Position numbers and translations under genes: made by a program. Of a stretch of 6,575 bases of DNA, positions 1 to 5,235 are shown piece after piece. The notes beneath the pieces were generated by a model, which worked only from the letters and a program-made list of their open reading frames with translations, did no database searches and was not told the origin of the DNA. Source of the DNA: Chloroflexota bacterium (lineage in GTDB: Bacteria; Chloroflexota; UBA5177; JANWHV01); contig JANWHO010000018.1 in assembly GCA_025450375.1 (NCBI GenBank), forward strand, positions 1 to 6,575, read 5' to 3'. Positions within the stretch are counted from its first letter, which is position 1. Every line of letters starts with the position of its first letter.

Positions 1-158
1 CGCTACTCAAGTGGGGACTGAGCGACCCACGCTGTCATGTAGCGATCCCCGCTACCTCGCGTCCCGGCCGGATGACCGAGAATGCCGCCGCCGGCAATCC
101 ACCGTGGTTCGGCGCGGAGGAGCGGGCTCTGGTGAGCCGCCTGGCCGGGACAGTCTAA
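1..158 (+). CDS. Aldo/keto reductase, C-terminal fragment (5' end outside window)
   Basis: An open frame enters from the left edge (first full codon at 3) and ends at TAA 156-158, giving 51 residues. It reads LLKWGLSDPRCHVAIPATSR, then PGRMTENAAAGNPPWF, and ends in LAGTV. This matches the end of aldo/keto reductases. They carry a 'ALxWxLSDPxVxxxIPGTSxPxHxxEN' stretch, which closes the TIM barrel and holds the Ser/Arg residues that bind the NADP(H) 2'-phosphate, followed by a short variable C-terminal tail. The family reduces carbonyl groups, often of sugars, with NADPH in the cytosol. The catalytic Asp/Tyr/Lys/His tetrad would lie upstream and cannot be checked. The gene converges on the Gfo/Idh gene, whose stop lies only 34 bp away, so all three genes at this end are probable sugar oxidoreductases or their partners. 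The substrate cannot be inferred. The family call is confident despite the short length because the motif is long and sits in the right place relative to the stop. Confidence 0.8.
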   Translation, partial: LLKWGLSDPRCHVAIPATSRPGRMTENAAAGNPPWFGAEERALVSRLAGTV

Positions 159-179
159 AAAGTATAACCAAGGGTTGAG

Positions 180-209
180 AGATGGGGCGGCCTATTGGCT
201 GCCCCATCT
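180..209. terminator. Hairpin between convergent genes, overlapping a stop codon
   Basis: Positions 180-192 pair with 197-209 around the loop TATT: a 13-bp stem containing GATGGGGC/GCCCCATC, with one G-T pair at 189/200 (a C-A mismatch in the minus-strand RNA). It begins 22 bp after the aldo/keto reductase stop and contains the Gfo/Idh stop codon (TAG, 192-194). On the minus strand a CTTTTT run follows about 15-20 nt after the stem. No T-run follows on the plus strand. The convergent position suggests a shared terminator or an mRNA 3'-end stabiliser. The distance to the T-run makes it a non-canonical intrinsic terminator. Confidence 0.5.
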
Positions 210-1301
210 GTTGAGAAGGTCGTCCGTCACCGCCCGCGGCCGTTCGCACGTACTCTCGATGGTCCGGCGTTGCCCGTCGGCCGCCGCTTCGTGAATCGCT
301 TGCATCACATCCAGCACATGATAGGTGAGGTCGCCGCTTGCTCGGTGTGGGCGCCCGTCCCGGATTGCCTCCGCCAGGTCAGCCACCCCGATCCCTCGGC
401 TGTTCCCTCCGTAGCCGGGGATGAGCGGCATGTCGCTCCATCCTCCTTCCCCCGCGCGGTACAGGCGCACCACGCCGTCGAAGCCGTTCGGGTCCGGGAG
501 ACTGAGCGAGCCCTTACTCCCATGGATCTCCAGGCGCGGGGCGTCACTTTTCCACACATCGAAGCTGGTGACCAGGGTGGCGATGGCGCCGTTCACGAAC
601 TGCAACACCGCCGCCGCGTGAGTAGGAACCTCCACCGCAATCGTCTCGCCCCGGCGTGGCTGGCTGGTGATCGTGCGCTCCGCGAAGCTGGCGCGAGCCG
701 CTCCATCGACATACCGTATAGGACCAAGGAGGGACACCAGGGCGGTGAGATAGTAGGGGCCCATGTCGAACAGGGGCCCTCCACCGGGCTGGTAATAGAA
801 GGCGGGATCGGGATGCCAGCTTTCGTGCCCATGAGAGAGCATGTGGGCGATAACCGCCACGGGCTCCCCAATCGCGCCCTCGTCGATCAGCTTCCGCCCG
901 GTTTGCCATCCGGCGCCCAGGAAGGTATCGGGGGCGCCGCCCACCCGAAGGCCCCGTTCGCGGGCCCGCTCCAGGAGGGCGCGCCCGTCCTCGCGGGTAA
1001 GGGCCAGCGGTTTCTCGGTGTAGAGGTGTTTCCTCGCCGCCAGCACCTCCTGACCGACGCTCGCGTGGGCCCGAGGAATGGTCAGATTCACGATCAGCTC
1101 GATGGCAGGGTCGGCCAGCAACTCCTCCACCGTGCAAGCACGCGGCACCCCGAACTCCGCCGCCTTCTCCTGGGCCCGTGCCGGGTCCAGATCGGCGCAG
1201 GCGGCAATGGTAATCGCCTGGAATCGCTGGGCGTTCTTCAGGTAGGTGCCGCTGATGGTGCCGCAACCGATAATGCCGACCCGCATCGGTCCTTTGCTCA
1301 T
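192..1301 (-). CDS. Gfo/Idh/MocA family NAD(P)-dependent sugar dehydrogenase
   Basis: This 369-residue cytosolic oxidoreductase is the usual size for the family (about 330-400). The N-terminal Rossmann fold carries the dinucleotide motif [10 protein letters not shown] (residues 8-17) and an acidic residue after strand 2 (ACADLDP, about 35-40) typical of NAD use. EKP at 96-98 supplies the family's catalytic lysine, Lys97. The C-terminal alpha/beta substrate domain contains GGAPDTFLG (121-129) and [13 protein letters not shown] (173-185). In many relatives the last motif ends in D-x-G-x-H with a catalytic His; here the corresponding position is Tyr, as in a recognisable subgroup, so catalysis may differ. 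The start at 1301 is chosen because GAGGAGG lies 7 nt upstream; the open frame continues to 1403 but that stretch is the 3' part of thuA in another frame. The start overlaps the ThuA-like stop by ATGA, so the pair is translationally coupled. The pair resembles thuB with thuA. Substrate is unknown, probably a sugar, polyol or glycoside. Confidence 0.9.
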   Translation of the reverse strand: MSKGPMRVGIIGCGTISGTYLKNAQRFQAITIAACADLDPARAQEKAAEFGVPRACTVEELLADPAIELIVNLTIPRAHASVGQEVLAARKHLYTEKPLALTREDGRALLERARERGLRVGGAPDTFLGAGWQTGRKLIDEGAIGEPVAVIAHMLSHGHESWHPDPAFYYQPGGGPLFDMGPYYLTALVSLLGPIRYVDGAARASFAERTITSQPRRGETIAVEVPTHAAAVLQFVNGAIATLVTSFDVWKSDAPRLEIHGSKGSLSLPDPNGFDGVVRLYRAGEGGWSDMPLIPGYGGNSRGIGVADLAEAIRDGRPHRASGDLTYHVLDVMQAIHEAAADGQRRTIESTCERPRAVTDDLLNRWGSQ

Positions 1302-1981
1302 CGAAGAACCTCCTCGGCGCGGGCTGCCCACAGGAGCCCCCGGAGGCAGAGCCGCTCCACCTCGGGGATGCGGACGATGCTGGCCTGGTGCCCAAGCGAG
1401 CAATAGAACACCCTGCCCTGCCCGTAGTACTTGGTCCAGACTACCGGCATATCCACCGGGCCATTGGCCGCGTGCGGGCCGTCCGCGATGGGGAAGCGAG
1501 TGGTGGCCAGAACCCGGTTCACCGGATCGGTATGTAGGTAATACTGCTCGGTGGTGACGGTAAAGTCACATACGCCCTGGGTGATGAAATGGTCGCGATC
1601 GCGGATCTCCACCCGATGCGTGACTCCGTCGTTCCCCGGATGGGCTACCCACTGGCCTCCGGTCATGAACTGGTAGTCCGGGGAGTTTCGGAAGGCGTCG
1701 CTCATCCCGCCATGGCAGCCGCCGATCCCGACGCCACCTTCCACGGCGGCCAGCAAGGGCCGCAACTGGTCGGGGCGGATCTCACCCATCGTCCAAATCG
1801 GCACGATCAGCGCGTACGCGCGGAGCCGTTCTACATCACAGAGGGCATCAAGGGTATCGGCCACGGTCACGGTGAACCCATACCCGCGGAGCCCCGCGGC
1901 GAAGATCGTCGCGACCTGCTCGGGCTGATGCACCTCCCAACCACCCCATACAATCAATGCCTCGTGTGTACTACCGTGCAT
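1298..1981 (-). CDS. ThuA-like domain protein
   Basis: The 227-residue protein matches the ThuA family (trehalose-utilisation type, a class I glutamine-amidotransferase-like flavodoxin fold) over its whole length, and the length is typical. Visible signatures are [13 protein letters not shown] near the N-terminus (8-20), [11 protein letters not shown] (87-97), which is the 'nucleophile elbow' position where the family has conserved Cys/His-Gly-Gly, [10 protein letters not shown] (144-153), and [21 protein letters not shown] (178-198). In rhizobia ThuA works with the Gfo/Idh-family ThuB in the 3-keto-disaccharide route of trehalose or sucrose use; its exact reaction is poorly settled. Here too a Gfo/Idh gene follows with an ATGA overlap, so a joint role in keto-sugar metabolism is a reasonable inference, though the substrate is open. 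The start at 1981 has AAAAGGG 8 nt upstream. There is no signal peptide or membrane segment, so it should be cytosolic. This is the first gene of the operon and is divergent from the Uma2-family gene. Confidence 0.88.
   Translation of the reverse strand: MHGSTHEALIVWGGWEVHQPEQVATIFAAGLRGYGFTVTVADTLDALCDVERLRAYALIVPIWTMGEIRPDQLRPLLAAVEGGVGIGGCHGGMSDAFRNSPDYQFMTGGQWVAHPGNDGVTHRVEIRDRDHFITQGVCDFTVTTEQYYLHTDPVNRVLATTRFPIADGPHAANGPVDMPVVWTKYYGQGRVFYCSLGHQASIVRIPEVERLCLRGLLWAARAEEVLR
1309..1315 (-). promoter_or_regulatory. Shine-Dalgarno deciding the Gfo/Idh start
   Basis: GAGGAGG on the minus strand ends 7 nt before the ATG at 1301. It lies inside the 3' coding end of the ThuA-like gene. It settles the start as MSKGPM rather than an upstream in-frame codon at 1403, and allows independent re-initiation at the ATGA junction. 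Confidence 0.75.
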
Positions 1982-2105
1982 ATGCCATACCCTTTTCCCT
2001 ATTGGAGGTGAACCGACAAAACCAGAGCCAAGGGTACCATAGCCCTCGACTTCGGTATTGGTGCCTGATCAGACATCCACGGGTCCAATACGCTACGATA
2101 GGTAT
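1982..2105. promoter_or_regulatory. Divergent intergenic region, presumed to hold both promoters
   Basis: This 124-bp gap separates the minus-strand sugar operon from the plus-strand Uma2-family gene, so promoters for both should lie here. On the plus strand TACGAT (2094-2099) is a fair -10 match placed so that transcription would begin at or near the ATG at 2106, but no good -35 sits 16-19 bp before it. I find no convincing -35/-10 pair for the minus strand and no clear operator. The role is inferred from gene orientation, not from strong motifs. Confidence 0.35.
1990..1996 (-). promoter_or_regulatory. Shine-Dalgarno of the ThuA-like gene
   Basis: AAAAGGG on the minus strand is 8 nt upstream of the ATG at 1981. 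A second ATG lies 7 nt upstream (1988) but is out of frame, so it is not an alternative start for this protein. Confidence 0.55.
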
Positions 2106-2756
2106 ATGACAAGCGAGCGACAGCCAGTTACCGCTGACGCCGGTTATGAGCCGCCGCGGCGAGTGAGCGTGGAGGAATATCGGCGCCTGGAGTCACGGGC
2201 GACCACGCGCCACGAGTACTGGCACGGCTGGATGTATCCGAGGATGCACCCTCCCGGCAGCCATTGGGCCATGGCGGGTGGTACGCTGGCGCATGCTCGT
2301 CTGATCATCCGTCTCCTGGGGCTGCTCGATGCCCACCTCAATGACGGCCCCTGCGTGGTGTATTCCGCGGATGTTCGCTTATACGTGACGGCGGAAGACT
2401 ACTTCTATCCAGACGCTTTCGTAACCTGCGCTGGTCCGAGCGATCCGGGGTTGACTGAGCAGCATGACGCGGTGCTGGTTGCCGAGGTTCGTTCGCCTAG
2501 CACGGCGGCCTTCGATCAGGGCGATAAGCTCGATGCTTATAGCGCGCTGCCCGCCCTGCGCGAGTACCTTATCATCGATACGCGCCGCGTGCAGGCGACT
2601 GTATATCGCCGCTCCCCCGGCGAATCCTGGATCCGCATGGTGACGCTGGCAGGTGCGGACCTGATACTGGAGAGCATCAATTTCCGCCTCCCGCTCGCTC
2701 GCCTGTATCACGGCGTCCAATTGGAGCCGGAGACCGGGGACGAAGGCATTCGCTGA
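2106..2756 (+). CDS. Uma2 family (DUF820) PD-(D/E)XK nuclease-fold protein
   Basis: The 216-residue protein matches the Uma2 family along its whole length. Landmarks in order are SVEEYRRLE (21-29), RHEYWHGWMYPRM (35-47), AMAGGTLAHARLI (55-67), VVYSADVRLYV (84-94), YYPD-type strand FYPDAFVTC (100-108), LVAEVRSPST (124-133), DQGDKLDAYSALPALREYLIID (137-158), and a closing LPLARLYHGV (195-204). Asp103, Glu127 and Lys141 are the probable metal-binding and catalytic residues of the restriction-endonuclease-like fold. The usual 'DGE' acidic residue after the HEY segment is replaced here by HGW. Uma2 genes are multiplied in Cyanobacteria, Chloroflexota and Deinococcota; their biological role is unresolved and nuclease activity is inferred from the fold. 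The ATG at 2106 is preferred because similarity begins downstream of it, though a TTG at 2058 in the same frame is possible. No good Shine-Dalgarno precedes 2106. It stands alone, divergent from the ThuA-like gene and convergent with the helicase. Confidence 0.88.
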   Translation: MTSERQPVTADAGYEPPRRVSVEEYRRLESRATTRHEYWHGWMYPRMHPPGSHWAMAGGTLAHARLIIRLLGLLDAHLNDGPCVVYSADVRLYVTAEDYFYPDAFVTCAGPSDPGLTEQHDAVLVAEVRSPSTAAFDQGDKLDAYSALPALREYLIIDTRRVQATVYRRSPGESWIRMVTLAGADLILESINFRLPLARLYHGVQLEPETGDEGIR

Positions 2757-2811
2757 CCACGGTTCCTTCAGTGGGAGAGTTGTTTCCACTCATCCTCGCC
2801 AGAGCGCGGGC

Positions 2812-2836
2812 CGGTCGGATCGGACTGATCCGACCG
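2812..2836. terminator. Perfect hairpin between convergent genes
   Basis: CGGTCGGATC (2812-2821) pairs perfectly with GATCCGACCG (2827-2836) around GGACT, a 10-bp GC-rich stem. It lies 55 bp past the Uma2 stop and 31 bp past the helicase stop (which lies at 2868-2870 on the opposite strand), so it is well placed to end both transcripts. No T-run follows on either strand, so it is a Rho-independent terminator only in a loose sense. A protein-binding palindrome is an alternative. A weaker stem (AGTGG 2770-2774 with CCACT 2786-2790) lies nearer the Uma2 stop. The remaining part of the 111-bp gap shows nothing else. Confidence 0.55.
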
Positions 2837-2867
2837 ATGAGCCCATTTGCGTCACGCTCGGCGCCCC

Positions 2868-4667
2868 CTACGCTCCCCCAGGCCCCCGCAGCCCAAACAG
2901 CCCGAACAGTTCGTCGCCGCTCAGGTGCGCCGCGAGATCGATGGTGGCATCCTCCACCACGGCGTCGAAGAGTGCCTGCTTTTCCCTGAGGATCTTCTCA
3001 ATCCGCTCCTCGATCGTATCCTCGCAGATATAGGCGTAGACATGCACCGGGTGGATCTGGCCCATTCGGTGACTGCGTGACTCCGCCTGCTGCTCCACCG
3101 CTGGATTCCACCAGCGGTCGAAGTGGAAGACATACGACGCCTGTTGCAGGTTCAGTCCTTGCCCGCCGGCCCGCAGGGCCAGCACCAGCACCTTATACTC
3201 GTCGCTCTGGCGGAACTCGGCCAGCACCCGCTCCCGTTCGCCCTGCGAGAGATCGCCCGTATAGCTCAGGGCCGGTACTTCCAACCGCGCGGCGATGGCG
3301 CGGGCGCCGTCCCGCTGGTTGGCGAATTGGCTGAAGACCAGGGCCCGGTGCCCCTGGGCGACCAGGGTTCGCACCCGCTCCCGTAGATCATCCAGCTTGC
3401 TGGAGCGGCTGGTCTGGGGGTCGAAGTTGCAGATCTGCTTTAGGCGCACGATCAGTTCCAGGACGTTTTGTACCCGTATCCGGTCTCCCAGGGCGTGCAA
3501 CTCCACCAGCCCTTCCTGCTCCGCTCGGTCGTAAGCGGCCCTTTGGGGTGGGGTCAGGGCCAGCACGATGCTGCCGACCAGCTTGGGCGGCAGATCGGCC
3601 AAGACATCCGCCTTGCGCCGCCGCAGTTGCACCCGGCCCAGCCGGTCGCGCATCTCGGATGGGGAGACCAGGTGCCAGGACGCCCGCGGCGGCTCCCGTT
3701 CCACCCATTGGAGGATCGAGGCCAGGTCATCAAGGCTGTTTTCCAGGGGGGTGCCGGTGAGGGCCCAGGATCGGGTCCGCCGCAGCTTCTTGGCTACGCG
3801 GCTGATCGCGGTATCGGCGTTCTTGATCCGCTGCGCCTCGTCGAGGATCACCAGATCCCATTGTCGGGCCACCGGCGCGTGCGGGTTGCCGGTAAAGTCC
3901 GTCCGCAGGGTCTCGTAGCTGGTGATGTAGAGATGGGCGGGGGCGCGCCAGCGCCAGGCCCGGTCGCTGGGTTCGCCGTACACGGTGGAGACGCGCAGTT
4001 CCGGCGCCCACTGCGCAAGCTCACTCCGCCACTGAGCGATCAGCCCCGCCGGTACCACGGCCAGGGCGGCGCCGACCCGCCGCTGATGGATCAGGATGCG
4101 CAGCGCGGCGATCGCCTGGATCGTCTTACCCAGGCCCATGTCGTCGGCCAGGAGCAGGGCCGGACGCTCCAGGAGGGCCCGCACTCCGTCGAGTTGGTAG
4201 CCCAGGAGGGGGTGCGCCCACTCGATCGGCCCCTCGCCGCCCAGCAACAACTCCAGCGGCGGTTGTAGCACCGCCGCCAGCATCCGCGCCAGCGATTTTT
4301 CCGGGTTGGGCGATCCGGCCGCCGATGGTTGCCAGGCGCCGCCGGTTCCTTCGTCCGCGCCCTCCCGTTGCCACCGCGGCGCCTCGCGCAGGGCCTCCAG
4401 CAAGGGGTCGAAGATCTCCAGCCCGGCCACATGCACGCTGCCCCGATGCCGAGTTTCCTCGCGGATCGCTCCCAGGCGCATGCTCCGACCCTGTCCAATC
4501 TCGATCCGACCCACCCGAATGCGCCGCGGGTCGCCGGGCACGGGCGCGTCCACGGGTATAATCGTCGCCTGGCCTGGAGTGAGCCGCGGCTGGCGCGGGA
4601 TCAGCCCGAGCCAGCGGGGCGGCTGATCGGGATCGTTCTCACGGAACCATGGAGGGTCGGTATTCAT
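2868..4667 (-). CDS. SNF2-family (SF2) helicase/translocase
   Basis: The 599-residue protein has a complete bacterial SNF2 ATPase core. Motif I is DDMGLGKT (175-182), Ia VVPAGLIAQW (204-213), II DEAQ within VILDEAQRIKN (273-283), III LTGTPLEN (303-310), IV VFSQF (444-448), V RAGGQGLNLQQA (499-510) and VI QAESRSHRMGQ (527-537), which includes the arginine-finger region. Such enzymes use ATP to translocate on double-stranded DNA and remodel protein-DNA complexes, and usually do not unwind strands. About 150 residues precede the core; that part resembles no domain I know, and only about 60 residues follow motif VI, so there is no fused nuclease, SWIM zinc finger or methylase. The ATG at 4667 overlaps the stop of the 188-residue gene by ATGA, and this is the last gene of the operon that includes the BrxD-like ATPase. 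SNF2 helicases occur in several anti-phage systems (for example DISARM DrmD), and the context suggests a DNA-processing or defence role, which is inference. All core motifs look intact. Confidence 0.93.
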   Translation of the reverse strand: MNTDPPWFRENDPDQPPRWLGLIPRQPRLTPGQATIIPVDAPVPGDPRRIRVGRIEIGQGRSMRLGAIREETRHRGSVHVAGLEIFDPLLEALREAPRWQREGADEGTGGAWQPSAAGSPNPEKSLARMLAAVLQPPLELLLGGEGPIEWAHPLLGYQLDGVRALLERPALLLADDMGLGKTIQAIAALRILIHQRRVGAALAVVPAGLIAQWRSELAQWAPELRVSTVYGEPSDRAWRWRAPAHLYITSYETLRTDFTGNPHAPVARQWDLVILDEAQRIKNADTAISRVAKKLRRTRSWALTGTPLENSLDDLASILQWVEREPPRASWHLVSPSEMRDRLGRVQLRRRKADVLADLPPKLVGSIVLALTPPQRAAYDRAEQEGLVELHALGDRIRVQNVLELIVRLKQICNFDPQTSRSSKLDDLRERVRTLVAQGHRALVFSQFANQRDGARAIAARLEVPALSYTGDLSQGERERVLAEFRQSDEYKVLVLALRAGGQGLNLQQASYVFHFDRWWNPAVEQQAESRSHRMGQIHPVHVYAYICEDTIEERIEKILREKQALFDAVVEDATIDLAAHLSGDELFGLFGLRGPGGA

Positions 4668-5230
4668 GATTCGGACGGATCCGCCTCGCCGAACAGTTCA
4701 TTCAAGCCGGCGGAGGCGCGCTGGAAGGGCTCAAACAGCAGACCATGGCGGATCAGCGCCTGGAGGAGCGCCCGTTCGGGCGTGTCGTCCCCCGCCGGCG
4801 CCGGATACCAGAAGAGGTGCGCCGGATCGTCCTCTCCGGGCGGCTCGTGGACCTCCGCTTCCGCCTGGATCTCCGGGTCCAGAACGCGGGCGATCCGGCA
4901 GACCGGGAGGTCCACCGTGATGTCCTGGGTGAACAACTCAGGCGGCGTCTCCGCCGCCAGACAGAGGATCAGCCGTGGAATGCGTGGGCAGAGGGTGAAC
5001 AGCGAGGCGGCCAGGCGGCGCAGGGCGGCCCGGCGAATATCCGCCGGACGCCAGAGGAAGGTGTTGGGGGTTTCCACCCGGTTATAGGTGAACTCCACCG
5101 GCTCGCCCCGTGCGTTGATCTGGAAGATCGCGCCCCGATAGCCAAGCGGATCGCTGTTGGCCTCCAGGAGGAGGAACGCCGCCGTGCCCAGGGCCTCCAG
5201 ATCGTTCTGATCGTGAAAGGGAATCGGCAT
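4664..5230 (-). CDS. Uncharacterised 188-residue protein between ATPase and helicase
   Basis: I do not recognise a named family. The start at ATG 5230 lies 5 nt after the ATPase stop (TAG, 5236-5238) and the stop overlaps the helicase ATG, so the gene is wedged tightly in the operon. No Shine-Dalgarno precedes the ATG, which suggests re-initiation from the upstream gene. The protein appears cytosolic and mixed alpha/beta. A hydrophobic strand (AAFLLLEA, 17-24) leads to a strand pair GYRGAIFQI and EPVEFTYN (30-50), then VETPNTFLWRP (52-62), an Arg-rich helix DIRRAALRRLAASLF (64-78), a buried strand PRLILCLAAE (85-94), and ELFTQDITVDLPVCRI (98-113). An acidic, proline-containing linker (about 119-150) is followed by a C-terminal amphipathic helical stretch (ERALLQALIRHGLLFEPF, 152-169). 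Conserved-looking Trp/Arg and Gly-Tyr-Arg-Gly positions suggest a real fold and not a spacer. No catalytic motif is evident. A role as adaptor or specificity partner of the ATPase and helicase is a guess. Confidence 0.8.
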   Translation of the reverse strand: MPIPFHDQNDLEALGTAAFLLLEANSDPLGYRGAIFQINARGEPVEFTYNRVETPNTFLWRPADIRRAALRRLAASLFTLCPRIPRLILCLAAETPPELFTQDITVDLPVCRIARVLDPEIQAEAEVHEPPGEDDPAHLFWYPAPAGDDTPERALLQALIRHGLLFEPFQRASAGLNELFGEADPSES

Positions 5231-5235
5231 CGCCG

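Noticed and set aside
21..55. Two tandem inverted-repeat units, AGCGACCCACGCT (21-33) and AGCGATCCCCGCT (41-53), looking like an insertion-sequence end
   Set aside because: The stretch encodes the conserved LSDPRCHVAIPATS segment of an aldo/keto reductase in an open frame, so coding explains it; no transposase or matching end is present.
61..151. 9-bp inverted repeat GTCCCGGCC / GGCCGGGAC 73 nt apart, suggesting a structured RNA or tRNA
   Set aside because: It lies inside the aldo/keto reductase coding end; there is no T-loop GTTC-A-C or anticodon arm, and such repeats are common in GC-rich DNA.
544..1395. 283-codon minus-strand frame overlapping the Gfo/Idh gene in another register
   Set aside because: The Arg/Gly/Pro-rich product is a frame-shifted reading of the dehydrogenase; the real frame carries the Rossmann and EKP motifs without interruption.
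195..1406. 403-codon plus-strand open frame opposite the Gfo/Idh gene
   Set aside because: Its product has no recognisable fold or motif, is rich in Arg/Gly/Pro/His, and is the antisense shadow of a clear dehydrogenase in GC-rich DNA.
2004..2011. GGAGGTGA on the plus strand resembling a Shine-Dalgarno
   Set aside because: No start codon lies at a suitable distance downstream, and the next gene starts about 95 bp away.
3468..4268. 266-codon plus-strand frame opposite the helicase, and other long frames in both strands of 2868-6575
   Set aside because: They mirror intact SNF2 and ATPase coding sequence, show no family motifs and have low-complexity composition; they are shadows caused by GC-rich third positions.
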